Source: Alphaproteobacteria bacterium 32-64-14
GTDB lineage: Bacteria; Pseudomonadota; Alphaproteobacteria; Caulobacterales; Hyphomonadaceae
Direction of reading: 5' to 3'
Assembly (NCBI GenBank): GCA_002280725.1
Contig: NCEM01000037.1
Location: 1 to 56,573, forward strand
DNA length: 56,573 bases
Both the position numbers and the translations under genes were made by a program. This document shows positions 1-8,508 of the stretch, piece by piece. Below the pieces are notes generated by a model. It ran no database searches. It was not told where the DNA came from and worked only from the letters and a program-made list of their open reading frames with translations. Within the stretch, counting starts at the first letter, position 1, and each line of letters begins with the position of its first letter.

Positions 1-144
1 CGCATCCGCCGGTCGCAAGACCGGCACAGGCACTAACCCACGGCGCATCCTGCGCGCCCCGCTCCCTCGCTGGAGGGCGGAACGGCAGCAAACCTCCAGA
101 CGCAAAGGCGTCGTGGAGTTTTCGGCGCATCCGCAGCAAGCGCC

Positions 145-181
145 AAAACAAAACGCCCCGCATCTTGCGATGCGAGGCGTT
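145..181 (-). terminator. Rho-independent terminator after the carboxylesterase gene
   Basis: Read on the minus strand, two stacked stems (AACGCC with GGCGTT, and CGCATC with GATGCG) close a 4-nt loop, with one mismatched base pair between them. The hairpin is followed by the T-rich tract TTTGTTTTGG. It lies about 20 bases beyond the esterase stop codon. Positions 1-144 hold no gene that I can support. Confidence 0.8.
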
Positions 182-203
182 CAGTCCGTCGGAGAAAATC
201 AGA

Positions 204-1691
204 TCACATCGCGCCGCGTGTACCCGCCGGAGGCGCCACATACGAGCCCTGCACATTCGTCTTCGCCGTCAGCGGCGCGCCGATGTCGAGATAGCTGTTG
301 GTCTGCTCGGTATAGGCCGGCCAGTCGATCAGGCCTTCCACGCTCGGATTGCCGGTCTTGGCAAACTGCGCCCACACCGTCGCCGCGTCCTGCGCGACCT
401 TCATGTCCGTCTCGTCATGCACCGGAACGGCGTTGGAGCATCCGCCACCCGCCGCAAGGAACAGCGTCGTCGGCGAGGAGAGCCCGCCCGGCACGGCGCC
501 GAACACATAGGTCAGCTCAAGCCCATGGAACGCCACGCAACCCTTCTCCTCACGCCAGCCCTTCGGCAATTGCGTGAAGTTGTAGACCCAGGTCGGATTG
601 CCCGCCTTGGAGTGAAGGTTCGCCATCAGCGGCACGTTGGTCTTGAGCGAGGACTCGCCCGCATTGGCGCCCACGATCAGCGGAACCTTCGCCTGCTTGC
701 CCGTTTCGAAGATCGTGCTGATCGGCTCGGGGATCACGTGTCCATCGACAACCACGGTGGCGCGGAAGCCTACGTCTTCCTTGCCCGCCGTTTCGATCAG
801 CTTCTCCCAGGGAAGCGCGCGCAACGCGGCGAGCGTTCCGGCATCTTCCTTCACGCCCAGCGCCGCAACCAGCTTCTGGCCTGTCGCCTCGGCATCCTTG
901 AGCAGCGTCACACGTTGCGCGTCCACCAGCGCCGATCCGCTCTCGACGATTGCGCGATCGAACAGCCCCGCCGCCAGCGGCGTCGCCATCTGCGAGATGA
1001 CTTTCGATCCACCGCCGGATTCGCCGAAGATGGTGACGTTGTCCGGGTCGCCGCCGAACGCTGCAATGTTGGCCTGCACCCAGTCCAGCGACGCCTTGAG
1101 ATCAAGCGTGCCAAAATTTCCCGAGCCCGTTCCGGATTCGGCGGAGAGGGCGGGGTGAGCCAGATAGCCCATGGGTCCAAGCCGGCTGTTCACCGTCACC
1201 AGCACCACGCCCTTGTTGGGCAGAGTCGGGTGGTTGTAGGTGGTCGAGCTTCCGGTGCCGGTCGTGAGACCGCCGCCATGGAAGAACACCATCACCGGGC
1301 GGTTCTCGTCCGCGGTCTTCGCTGCCGTGACCACGTTGAGATAGAGGCAGTCCTCGCTGATCTCTGTGTTCATGCCCATGCTGCTCGCGCCCTGCGGACA
1401 GCGATTCGGCCACTTCGTCGCGTCGCGCTCGCCTTCCCAACTCGCTGCAGCTTGCGGCGCCTTCCAGCGCAGCTCGCCGGTCGGCGGGGCAGCGTAGGGA
1501 ATGCCGCGATAGATGAAGGCCGTCACGCCGATATCGGTGACCGTCTCGCCGCGAACAGCGCCCTGCTTGGTCTGGACAATCTCGCTGATGGCTGCCTGCG
1601 CCGACGCTTCCGGCGTTGGCGCAGGCGCCTCTCCGCCACAGGCCGACAGAGCCATGATCGCGCCCAGCAAGGGCGCCGTGAATGCACGCAT
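204..1691 (-). CDS. Secreted type-B carboxylesterase (lipoprotein)
   Basis: This is a 495-residue alpha/beta hydrolase of the carboxylesterase type-B / cholinesterase family, which hydrolyses carboxylic esters. The start was set at 1691 because GGGGAG stands just upstream and because it yields a clean N-terminus, MRAFTAPLLGAIMALSACGG, which has a hydrophobic core and a lipobox-like LSAC. The protein is therefore probably a lipoprotein. Family marks are EDCLYLNV, the oxyanion-hole segment FFHGGG and the nucleophile elbow FGESGGG. A late GCVAFHG segment supplies the expected catalytic histidine. Length is normal for the family. It appears monocistronic and ends at a strong terminator. The natural substrate cannot be read from the sequence. 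Confidence 0.9.
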   Translation of the reverse strand: MRAFTAPLLGAIMALSACGGEAPAPTPEASAQAAISEIVQTKQGAVRGETVTDIGVTAFIYRGIPYAAPPTGELRWKAPQAAASWEGERDATKWPNRCPQGASSMGMNTEISEDCLYLNVVTAAKTADENRPVMVFFHGGGLTTGTGSSTTYNHPTLPNKGVVLVTVNSRLGPMGYLAHPALSAESGTGSGNFGTLDLKASLDWVQANIAAFGGDPDNVTIFGESGGGSKVISQMATPLAAGLFDRAIVESGSALVDAQRVTLLKDAEATGQKLVAALGVKEDAGTLAALRALPWEKLIETAGKEDVGFRATVVVDGHVIPEPISTIFETGKQAKVPLIVGANAGESSLKTNVPLMANLHSKAGNPTWVYNFTQLPKGWREEKGCVAFHGLELTYVFGAVPGGLSSPTTLFLAAGGGCSNAVPVHDETDMKVAQDAATVWAQFAKTGNPSVEGLIDWPAYTEQTNSYLDIGAPLTAKTNVQGSYVAPPAGTRGAM

Positions 1692-1851
1692 GTGTTTCTC
1701 CCCTAAAACAGTCATTGATGCTTGTTTATGGGTCGAACCTAGCGCCATCGATTTGGCAGCGCCAGCCCGCGCGCCTTTCACAAAATCGCCAAGAGCGCTG
1801 ACCCTTACGCGCGCGCAAAGTCTGATCAGAAAAGCGAAATGCCGGGTGCGC

Positions 1852-3411
1852 CTAAGGCCGCATCCCGAAGCTGCGCGGCTCTGCCTTCAGCACGCGGTAG
1901 GCGTGGTGCACGAACTCCACCACCAGCGGGCGCGTATCGCGTGGGTCGATGATCTCTTCCGCGATGAAGGCTTCTGCAGTCCTGAACGGCGAGCGCATCG
2001 CTTCGAACTTGCGGTAGAGCTCCTTCAGCTCCGCTTCCGGATCAGCTGCGGCTTCCAGCTGGCGCTTGTAGGCCGCCTCGATGCCGCCCGCCATCGGCAG
2101 GCTGCCCCAGTCGCCCGAAGGCCAGCAATAGCGCCAGCGCGTCTTGGTCGGATTGAACATCGCGGACCCGGCGAGGCCATACGCCTTGCGGATCACCACA
2201 GGCAGGATTGGCGTCTGCGCCTGATAGACGGCCGCCATCGCCCGCACGCCCTTCCGCGTCACGCCGGCGCGCTCGTGCTTCGCGCCCACCGCAAACCCCG
2301 GGCAGTCGACAAAGTGGATGATCGGCAAGTGGAATGTGTCCGCCATATCAACCATGCGCACGACCTTGTCGCACGCATCCGCCGTCCATGCGCCGTCGAG
2401 GAAGAACGGATCGCCCGCAATGATTGCCACGGGATGCCCATCAATCCGCGCCAACCCCGTCACAACTTGACGCCCCCACAGCGCGCCGATCTCGAAGAAG
2501 CTCGATCCACCCGGCTCCTTGTCGACCACTGCCTCGATGATCTTGCGCGGCATGTAGGGCGTCTTGCCGTCCTTCGGCACGATGTCGATCAGGAAGTCCT
2601 CGCGCCGGTTCGGATCATCGGTCGAGGGCAGGACAGGCGGCGCCTCGCTGGAGTTGAGCGGCATGTAGGAGAGGAAGCGTCGCGCCTGAGCAAACGCCTC
2701 GTGCTCGGAGTTCACCACATTGTCGACCACGCCATTGCGGCCGTTGATCTCCCAGCCGCCAAGACCTTCCTTATCGACAATCTCGCCGATCGCCTTGGCC
2801 ACGGGCGGACCGGCCACAAACACCTGGCTCAGCCCCTTCACCATCACGGAGAAATGGCTTGCCGCCACACGGCCTGCGCCAAGACCCGCACACGGGCCCA
2901 GCGCCAGCGACACCACGGGCGAGCGCTGCATGTTGGCGACCAGCCATTCCCACGCCGGTGTCGTGGGAATGTAGGTGCGGGGATTCTGCTCCAGCGACTT
3001 CACGCTGCCGCCGCCGCCCGTGCCGTCGATCATGCGCACGATGGGCAGCCCGTATTCGTTGGCCATCTGCTCGGCCATCAGCATCTTGCCGGCGATGGAC
3101 GCATCCGACGCCCCGCCGCGCACGGTGAAATCGTCGCCGAGAATCACAGCTGGCCGCCCGTTCAGCTTGCCCCGGCCGAACACCATCGTCGCCGGCAGGA
3201 ATTCGGCGATCTGCTCGTCCGGGCCATAGCCAGCCTTGCCCGCAATCTTGCCGACCTCGTGGAAGCTTCCGGGATCGGCCAGAAAAGCCACGCGCTCCCG
3301 TACGGTCAGCTTGCCCATGCCGCGCTGGCGCGCCACGCGCTCCTCGCCGCCCATCTGCTCGGCCAGCCGCTCGCGCGCGCGCAATTCCTCGATATGGCTT
3401 TTCCAGCTCAT
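1852..3411 (-). CDS. Acyl-CoA carboxylase, carboxyltransferase (beta) subunit
   Basis: A 519-residue protein of the carboxyltransferase family (propionyl-, methylcrotonyl- and geranyl-CoA carboxylase beta subunits). It transfers the carboxyl group from carboxybiotin to an acyl-CoA. The N-terminal half holds GKLTVRERVAFLADPGSF and GGGGSVKSLEQ. The two crotonase-like halves show oxyanion-hole glycine segments such as LGPCAGLGAG and KAYGLAGSAM. The start fits an upstream GGGAGGCCCC. No biotin-carrier or carboxylase (alpha) subunit lies next to it, so the partner must be elsewhere. The substrate is not certain. The motif GDWGSLPMAGGIEAAY differs from typical PccB, so I assign the family only. Confidence 0.88.
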   Translation of the reverse strand: MSWKSHIEELRARERLAEQMGGEERVARQRGMGKLTVRERVAFLADPGSFHEVGKIAGKAGYGPDEQIAEFLPATMVFGRGKLNGRPAVILGDDFTVRGGASDASIAGKMLMAEQMANEYGLPIVRMIDGTGGGGSVKSLEQNPRTYIPTTPAWEWLVANMQRSPVVSLALGPCAGLGAGRVAASHFSVMVKGLSQVFVAGPPVAKAIGEIVDKEGLGGWEINGRNGVVDNVVNSEHEAFAQARRFLSYMPLNSSEAPPVLPSTDDPNRREDFLIDIVPKDGKTPYMPRKIIEAVVDKEPGGSSFFEIGALWGRQVVTGLARIDGHPVAIIAGDPFFLDGAWTADACDKVVRMVDMADTFHLPIIHFVDCPGFAVGAKHERAGVTRKGVRAMAAVYQAQTPILPVVIRKAYGLAGSAMFNPTKTRWRYCWPSGDWGSLPMAGGIEAAYKRQLEAAADPEAELKELYRKFEAMRSPFRTAEAFIAEEIIDPRDTRPLVVEFVHHAYRVLKAEPRSFGMRP

Positions 3412-3530
3412 GGGGCCTCCCTAAATCAAGCCTAGCGAGGCGATCCGCGTCCGGCGAGGGGATTTGAAAGAATCCCGTCGGGTTGCGCTGACGCCCGCAA
3501 CGCGCGACAAAGGCCTGACACCGTCAAAGG

Positions 3531-3779
3531 GGTTTCGACAAGAAGGTCAAGTTCGATTTCGGCTCGGTCGGCAAGCTGCTGATCGACGGCGCCGCCGGCA
3601 AGGCTTCGAACGAGGATGGCGCAGCCGACGCGACTGTCTCGGTCGGCTTTGACGACTTCCTCAAGCTCGCGCAGGGCCAGCTCGACCCGACCATGGCCTT
3701 CATGCAGGGCAAGCTGAAGGTCGCCGGCGACATGGGCGTCGCGATGAAGCTTCAGTCGCTGTTCTCGAAACTGAAGTAG
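3531..3779 (+). pseudogene. SCP2 sterol-carrier domain gene, 5'-truncated
   Basis: The frame ending at the TAG at 3777-3779 encodes about 82 residues. They begin GFDKKVKFDFGSVGKLLIDG and carry the SCP2 hallmarks SNEDGAADATV, LAQGQLDPTMAFMQGKLKVAGDMGVAMKL. This covers the domain except its first helix of roughly 18-20 residues. The same frame meets a TGA at 3516 and has no ATG or GTG start. An ATG frame from 3464 runs into the domain one base out of register across the GGGG run at 3529-3532, but its upstream residues do not look like an SCP2 helix. I read it as a decayed or truncated gene. SCP2 proteins bind lipids or sterols. The next gene downstream is also broken. Confidence 0.7.
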
Positions 3780-3783
3780 CGCC

Positions 3784-4673
3784 GTGGGCGATGGCGCTCA
3801 GACGGATGCGGCCGGCCGCGCGGACCTTGTCCTCGTGCCCGGCAATCCGCCGCCCGCCGGCTCCGAGATCATCTGGTATGCGGGCGAGGGCGGCATCCGC
3901 CTTCGCATGCTCTACGCTCCGGCGACGGCCGCCAGCCCACGCGCGCTGGCCATCGTCTGTCCGGGCCGCACCGAATCGATCGAGAAGTATTTCGAGGTGC
4001 AGCGCGACCTGCAGGCGAGAGGCTTTGCCATCGTCTGCTTCGACTGGCCCGGGCAAGGGCTGTCCGATCGTCCGCTGAAGAATCCCATCCGCGGTCACGT
4101 GCTCAATTTCAACACGTATGTGGATGCGCTGTTGCAGGGCATTGCCGCAATCGCGGATCGTGCGCCGAAAGAGCATGTCGTCGTCGCGCATTCGATGGGT
4201 AGCGCCATCTCGCTCGAAGCCCTGCGCACCGGCAGGATCGAGGCAAAGCTTGCGGCCTTCGGCTAGGGACGTTTCCGGCGCAACCGGAATCGAAGGAAGA
4301 GAAGTTCGAGGGCAATCCCTTCACGCACGATCATGAGCGCTGGGGTCTCTACCGTCGCCTGGTCACAGCCGAGCCACGCCTTGCGCTGGGCCAACCCACG
4401 ATCGGATGGGTGGTCGCAGCGCTCGAAGTGTGCGCGGGCTTCTTCAGGCCGGGCGCGCTGGATCGCTTGAAAGCGATACCGATGCTGGTCGCGACGGCGA
4501 CGGAAGACGCCATTGTCGATCCGACTGCAGGCGCACGATTGGCCGCGTTGTTGCCGGCGGCGCAGCACCTGCCGGTGCAAGGCGCCGCGCACGAGATTTT
4601 CATGGAAACGGACGCGCGCCGCGCAATCTGGTTCAAGGGGTTCGATGCCCTCTGCGAGAAGGAGCAGGTCTGA
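3784..4673 (+). pseudogene. Alpha/beta hydrolase (monoacylglycerol lipase-like), broken by internal deletion
   Basis: Two out-of-frame pieces make one hydrolase. Piece one (3784-4266, GTG start, 160 aa) has the N-terminal sheet, the FDWPGQGLSDR segment and the nucleophile elbow AHSMGSA. It stops at TAG just after EAKLAAFG, where the family normally continues with SAPMWG. Piece two resumes in another frame near 4272 (PAQPESKEEKFEGNPFTHD), runs through the acid-residue region DAIVDP and the catalytic-His segment GAAHEIFME, and ends at 4673. About 80-110 bases of cap-domain coding sequence appear to be missing near 4264-4272. It follows the SCP2 remnant by 4 bases, so the pair was probably an operon. 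All three catalytic residues survive on different fragments. Confidence 0.75.
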
Positions 4674-4767
4674 TAGGCGATGGCAGGCTGCGCCGGCGCC
4701 CCGTCCGATCTTTGCGCATTCGGTGCGCCGAATTACTTGCGGCGCTGGATGCAGTCGGCGCTGCCGA

Positions 4768-5448
4768 TCAGTTCCGGTAGATCGGCGCCACGGCGTCCCG
4801 CAGGTTCTGCGCGGTTGGCTCATGCTGCTGAAGCTCGCCCGAGCTGTCGATGTGCCGGTTGAGGATTTTCGTCAGTGACGACGCCAGCGGCCGGTTGTCC
4901 TGCGTGAGGCGGCGCTGGCGGAAGCGCTTGTTCTCGGGCCGGGTGAGGGCTCCAATGACCGCGGCCTCATCGTCCGGGTTGCTGACATGGTCCAGCGTGT
5001 TCTGGCCGGCGAAAACATAGGACGCGACGCCGTCTGAGCGTGCAAAGCCTTCCATGAGCTTGCGCGCCTGATGTTCAGGGGTCGGTCCGCGCAGCCAGCG
5101 GCGAACGAGGGTCACGCCGAGCCAGATAACCGCGCCGACAATCGCCAATGAAATGAGCGCCTCGATGCCGCTCTGGCGAAGCTGTCCGAAAACGCCCTCG
5201 TAGAAGGCAAAGGCGTTAGCTCTCACGTCGTCATTCTGCCAGGCCGCCATCCCAACGACGCCAAGCGCGATGCAGGCAGCGCGGATCGGCCAGCGCCAGA
5301 TCCGCTCGAAATTCAACTTGGTCTCGGCGCGGAACAGATCCTGACGAGTTGCGCGAAGCGCCTCGTCATGATGGCGGGCCAGTGCGAGGATTTCGACTAC
5401 GCGCGGCGGTTCCAGTGTCACCGGGTGTGTGCCTGCACGTGGTCTCAT
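4768..5448 (-). CDS. Two-TM membrane protein of unknown function
   Basis: A 226-residue protein that I do not recognise. The start at 5448 was chosen because AGGGAGGAC lies at the right distance; the longer upstream frame is R/P-rich and looks non-coding. A cytosolic N-terminal segment with a likely helix (ALARHHDEALRATRQDLFRAE) is followed by two hydrophobic stretches, near AACIALGVVGMAAW and ALISLAIVGAVIWLGVTLV. A C-terminal soluble region has charged repeats (RPENKRFRQRRLTQDNR). It lies 55 bases downstream of the TerB-like gene on the same strand, and HisN precedes that gene, so the three may be one transcript. No catalytic motif is visible. Confidence 0.7.
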   Translation of the reverse strand: MRPRAGTHPVTLEPPRVVEILALARHHDEALRATRQDLFRAETKLNFERIWRWPIRAACIALGVVGMAAWQNDDVRANAFAFYEGVFGQLRQSGIEALISLAIVGAVIWLGVTLVRRWLRGPTPEHQARKLMEGFARSDGVASYVFAGQNTLDHVSNPDDEAAVIGALTRPENKRFRQRRLTQDNRPLASSLTKILNRHIDSSGELQQHEPTAQNLRDAVAPIYRN

Positions 5449-5503
5449 GCCGTCCTCCCTGGACCAGACTGCAACGCCCATCCAGGTCCGGGGTTCCGGT
5501 GGC

Positions 5504-5869
5504 TCAGAATTTCTCGGGATCGAGCCCGAGCGCCTCGGCAAGCGAGCTGACGGCCTTGTTCTCCTGCGCTTCCAGCTTGCCATCCGCGACGGCGGCCGCC
5601 TGGGCGACGCGCATCATCAGGGTTTTGCCTGCGTCATCGGTAATCTCGGCACGGATCCGGATCAGCGCGCCGCCAAAGCTCTGCGCCTCGTGCACCTCGT
5701 TGGAGGCGACGGCCCAGGCGTCGGACGCCTGAAGATGGCCGAAATGGTTGAGAGCAGGATCCTGTTCGGCCAGCCGTGAGAAGCGCTGGGCTTCCTTCGG
5801 GCTCAGCCGCCCGTCCGCGAACGAGACCATGGCAAAGGCGCGCGCGGCGTTGAGAAGAAGCGGGTTCAT
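5504..5869 (-). CDS. TerB-like (DjlA N-domain type) small protein
   Basis: A 121-residue helical protein with two TerB-like halves. MVSFADGRLSPKEAQRF and AAAVADGKLEAQENKAVSSL are the repeated A-x-A-D-G-x-hydrophobic-x-x-x-E pattern of the TerB/DjlA acidic fold, in which the Asp and Glu residues can bind metal. Members of this fold occur in tellurite-resistance and stress systems, but many free-standing copies have no assigned role. It sits 17 bases downstream of the HisN-like gene on the same strand. I assign the family only. No other ter genes are nearby, so a tellurite role is not implied. Confidence 0.75.
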   Translation of the reverse strand: MNPLLLNAARAFAMVSFADGRLSPKEAQRFSRLAEQDPALNHFGHLQASDAWAVASNEVHEAQSFGGALIRIRAEITDDAGKTLMMRVAQAAAVADGKLEAQENKAVSSLAEALGLDPEKF

Positions 5870-5886
5870 GCGTCCATCCTTCCAGG

Positions 5887-6690
5887 TCAGAGCGCGGAGC
5901 GCCTGAGCGAGATCAAGGCTTCATCGAGAATTTTGCGGCAGCTGGCGGCGACGATCTGCCCGCCGAGCTTGGCGGGCTCGCCGCGCCAGTCCGTCACCAG
6001 TCCGCCAGCGCCGTGGATCACCGGGATCAGCGCGGCAACGTCGTGGGATTTGAGGCCGCTCTCGGCCACCATGTCGATCGTGCCGGCCGCAAGGCGTGCG
6101 TAGGCGTAGGCGTCGAGACCATAGCGCGTGAGCTTTGCCGTCGCCCGCAGATGATCGAACGCGCCGCGTTCGGGCGGCGTCAGGATGAACGGGTCGGTGG
6201 TTGAGAGGATGGCTTGCGTAAGCGTCTGCAGCCGCCGCGTGATCAGCTGGGTCTTTGTTCCCCGCGCCATCAGGTATGCGGTCCAGTCCCTGTCGGTGAG
6301 GCCGACATAGCGCTCGTCCATCCAGGGCTGGTCGATGACGCCGATGATTGGCCGGTCATCCTGCACGAGGCCGATCAGCGTCGTCCATGAGGGCAGGCCG
6401 GCGACGAAGGCGCGCGTGCCGTCGATGGGATCGAGATACCAGGTGAAGCCGGACGTGCCCGGTTGCGAGCCATACTCCTCGCCCTCGATGCCATCGTCAG
6501 GACGCAGTTCGGCGAGGATGTCGCGCATCGCGCGCTCGGCGGCGCGATCGGCTTCCGTCACAGGGTCGTAGCCATCCTCCGCCTTGTTGTCGGCGATGGA
6601 TGCAGCGGACCGGAAATGGGGAAGAGCGGCCGCACGCGCAGCGTCAGCCAACTTGTCAGCTATCGGATAGAGAGAGTGCGCGGCGTCCAT
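5887..6690 (-). CDS. hisN: HisN-like histidinol-phosphatase (inositol monophosphatase family)
   Basis: A 267-residue Mg-dependent phosphatase of the inositol monophosphatase superfamily. The start at 6690 follows an AAGGTCG site; a longer frame to 6726 adds only a basic leader. Metal-binding motifs are intact: GIEGEEYG (first Glu), WYLDPIDGTRAF (DPIDGT) and the late SHDVAALIPVIHGAGG. The wording YDPVTEADRAAER and WYLDPIDGTRAFVAGLPSW is close to alphaproteobacterial histidinol-phosphatases (HisN), which catalyse the dephosphorylation step in histidine synthesis. A general inositol-phosphatase activity cannot be excluded. The placement near cpdR and N-formylglutamate amidohydrolase resembles known alphaproteobacterial gene order. 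Confidence 0.8.
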   Translation of the reverse strand: MDAAHSLYPIADKLADAARAAALPHFRSAASIADNKAEDGYDPVTEADRAAERAMRDILAELRPDDGIEGEEYGSQPGTSGFTWYLDPIDGTRAFVAGLPSWTTLIGLVQDDRPIIGVIDQPWMDERYVGLTDRDWTAYLMARGTKTQLITRRLQTLTQAILSTTDPFILTPPERGAFDHLRATAKLTRYGLDAYAYARLAAGTIDMVAESGLKSHDVAALIPVIHGAGGLVTDWRGEPAKLGGQIVAASCRKILDEALISLRRSAL

Positions 6691-6748
6691 GCGGCGACCT
6701 TTGCCCGTGGGCCGGTCAAGCCGCAAGCTTGGAGGCGCGCAACGCTGC

Positions 6749-6784
6749 GAGCGCCCGGCCGAAGAATGGATCGGCCGGGCGCTC
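6749..6784. repeat. Perfect 14-bp inverted repeat between hisN and the XRE regulator
   Basis: GAGCGCCCGGCCGA and its exact reverse complement flank an 8-nt loop. It lies just past the stop of the XRE regulator (minus strand) and upstream of hisN. There is no T-tract on either side, so it is either a weak or Rho-assisted terminator or an RNA-stabilising stem between two co-oriented genes. Confidence 0.7.
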
Positions 6785-6807
6785 TTGGCGTAGTGGGTCA
6801 GAAGACC

Positions 6808-7206
6808 TTAGGACGCAACCGCGTCGGCCGGATCGACTTCCAGGGCCTTCGCGAGGTCCAGAAGACGGCGGCGCGGACGTTCCGACAGGCGGTAGTAGGC
6901 GCGCACCAACTCCAGGGTTTCCTTTTGCGAAAGGATGTCGCCCGAGAGGCGGTCGGCCTGATCGTTGGCCGGAGCCTGCTTGCCATCCGGCGCGAGGCCT
7001 TCGAAGAAATAGTTGATATTGACGTTCAGAGCCGTGCCTAGGCTGAACAGCCGGCTAGCTGTGATGCGGTTTGCGCCGCACTCGTATTTCTGGATCTGCT
7101 GAAAACGCACGCCGACCTGGCCAGCCAGGTCCTGCTGGGTCAGGCCCAGCAGCCGGCGACGGCGACGCAGCCGCTTGCCGACATAGATATCCACATCCGT
7201 GGCCAT
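6808..7206 (-). CDS. XRE-family transcriptional regulator
   Basis: A 132-residue DNA-binding protein. Of three candidate starts (GTG 7221, ATG 7212, ATG 7206), ATG 7206 has GGGAG at a proper distance and is preferred. The helix-turn-helix is GLTQQDLAGQVGVRFQQIQKYECGANRI, the form seen in a common alphaproteobacterial Cro/C1 family. The linker carries SRLFSLGTALNVNINYFFEG, followed by a C-terminal helical tail (SQKETLELVRAYYRLSERPRRRLLDLAKAL). Its targets cannot be inferred. It stands alone, with the possible sRNA gene starting on the opposite strand behind its promoter. Confidence 0.85.
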   Translation of the reverse strand: MATDVDIYVGKRLRRRRRLLGLTQQDLAGQVGVRFQQIQKYECGANRITASRLFSLGTALNVNINYFFEGLAPDGKQAPANDQADRLSGDILSQKETLELVRAYYRLSERPRRRLLDLAKALEVDPADAVAS

Positions 7207-7424
7207 ACTCATAACTCCCACACGCCGGCCCGTACCATTCCAAGACCGTCGGGTGGTTGATCAGCAAGCCGCTTGCCAACCTGGGGGGCGAGTAGGCGAG
7301 CGGGCTGTCTGGGGAATTGTGCAATGCAGCACACATAGGGTGCTCAAGAAGCGGACACGGGCGCCTCAGAACGTATCAGAATGTGCATTTTACAAGGAAA
7401 CTGCGGAAATTCGCCGCAGCTGCG

Positions 7425-7555
7425 AGATTCAAGCTTGAGCTTTTCGCACTGCAGCGTAAATTCCTCTCGTGGCTCTTCGGAGCCGCTGCCCTTATGGGCG
7501 TTTCCTCCCTAAACCTTTGGCCGCGCTGGTATCCAGCGCGGCCTTCTTCTTTGTC
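7425..7555 (+). ncRNA. Candidate structured small RNA ending in an intrinsic terminator
   Basis: In a stretch without coding potential, three hairpins follow each other on the plus strand: GGCTC-TTCG-GAGCC near 7471-7484, GCCC-TTAT-GGGC near 7489-7500, and the strong terminator GGCCGCGCTGG-TAT-CCAGCGCGGCC (7519-7543) followed by TTCTTCTTTG. Between hairpins two and three is an unpaired pyrimidine stretch, GTTTCCTCCCTAAACC. It is complementary to purine-rich ribosome-binding sites, as in the anti-Shine-Dalgarno loops of many alphaproteobacterial sRNAs. The 5' end is unknown. The 3' end is antisense to the last codons of the N-formylglutamate amidohydrolase gene. I could not match it to a named RNA family; 6S and SRP RNA were considered and do not fit. 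Confidence 0.5.
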
Positions 7556-8508
7556 TCGTCAGGTTCCAGCCCGACCTGTGCACGCGCGAACGCGCAGATT
7601 TCAGCTGCAATTTCCCCAAGGTCATGACGTAGTGAGATAAAGCCGTCATGCGGCTCGACGTTAGCCTCGTCGAGATAGAGCCGTCTGCGCACCTCGATCT
7701 GGAGGGCGTGCCGGCCCAGACCGGGCTGACCATGGGCAAGCGTGGCGAAGCCGCCGGCATAGGGGCTGTTGCGTGCGGTGGTGTAACCCCGGCTGCGGAA
7801 CAGGTGTTCAACAAGGTCAGCCAGCCCTGGCGAGCAGGACGCGCCGAAACGGTCGCCAATCACGATATCGGGTGAACGCCCCTGAGCCTCGGTTTCGGCG
7901 GGCATGGAATGACAATCGACCAGCCAGGCCTGGCCGAACATGGCCTGCGCCCGCCTCAGGAGGGCCTCAAGCGCCCGGTGATAGGGCCGATAGACCTGAT
8001 CCAGCCGGCGTTCGGCTTCCTCCCGGCGCAGGCGGCGCTCGTAAATCGGAGCTCCGTTGAATGCGACGCGGGGGATGCAGCCCAATCCTGCATCGACCCG
8101 GGGCGATCGCTGGGCAAACCAGCCGGGGGACGGATCCTCGAACATGGCCGGGTCCATTTCGGATTCCGCCCGGTTCAGATCGACGAACCCACGCGCGACC
8201 AGCCCGCAGATGACCGGGGCGCCCGACAGGTGCACATCCGCCAGAAGCCGGTCGACATAGGCATCCTCGATCCGCCGCAGGTCCAGCATGGAGGCGCGAG
8301 AAGCGTCGAGAAAACCCTTAGGATACAAGCGGCCAGAGTGCGGCGAGGCAAAAACCACCGGCGAGACGACCGCCACGGGCTCATCGATGGAGAAGGCCAG
8401 CGCTGGGCGTTCGGCAGCCACGGCGCCAGCGGTTTCCTGCGCGCCGGCTGCCTCGTTTTCAGGGGATTGGCCTGCGAGATCCGAGAAGAGCGTCATGCCA
8501 GGAAACAT
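7492..8508 (-). CDS. N-formylglutamate amidohydrolase family protein
   Basis: A 338-residue member of the N-formylglutamate amidohydrolase (HutG-like) family, a zinc hydrolase releasing formate and glutamate in some histidine-degradation routes. Marks are VVFASPHSGRLYP near the N-terminus, DLRRIEDAYVDRL, ARGFVDLNRAESEMDP, WLVDCHSMP and the later ALQIEVRRRLY. The start is ambiguous between ATG 8508 and ATG 8496; neither has a strong ribosome site. The last residues (AALDTSAAKGLG) are encoded across the inverted repeat that forms the plus-strand terminator. It is divergent from cpdR, with 111 bases between the starts. Other hut genes are absent here. Confidence 0.85.
   Translation of the reverse strand: MFPGMTLFSDLAGQSPENEAAGAQETAGAVAAERPALAFSIDEPVAVVSPVVFASPHSGRLYPKGFLDASRASMLDLRRIEDAYVDRLLADVHLSGAPVICGLVARGFVDLNRAESEMDPAMFEDPSPGWFAQRSPRVDAGLGCIPRVAFNGAPIYERRLRREEAERRLDQVYRPYHRALEALLRRAQAMFGQAWLVDCHSMPAETEAQGRSPDIVIGDRFGASCSPGLADLVEHLFRSRGYTTARNSPYAGGFATLAHGQPGLGRHALQIEVRRRLYLDEANVEPHDGFISLRHDLGEIAAEICAFARAQVGLEPDETKKKAALDTSAAKGLGRKRP
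7519..7552 (+). terminator. Strong intrinsic terminator on the plus strand
   Basis: An 11-bp perfect GC-rich stem with a 3-nt loop is followed by a T-rich run, in the correct order only on the plus strand. On the minus strand the hairpin is followed by AAAGG, so it does not serve the N-formylglutamate amidohydrolase gene in which it lies. It implies a plus-strand transcript arriving from 7.2-7.5 kb. Confidence 0.8.

Noticed and set aside
165..1706. 513-residue open frame on the plus strand
   Set aside because: It is antisense to the carboxylesterase and has no family motif.
1513..3435. 640-residue open frame on the plus strand
   Set aside because: It is antisense to the carboxyltransferase gene and its residues (RRAHRFELAVEL, HHRQDWRLRL) show shadow composition without motifs.
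7425..7555. Considered as 6S RNA or SRP RNA
   Set aside because: It lacks the long double-stranded stem and central bubble of 6S RNA and the SRP tetraloop core. It was kept only as an unassigned sRNA candidate.
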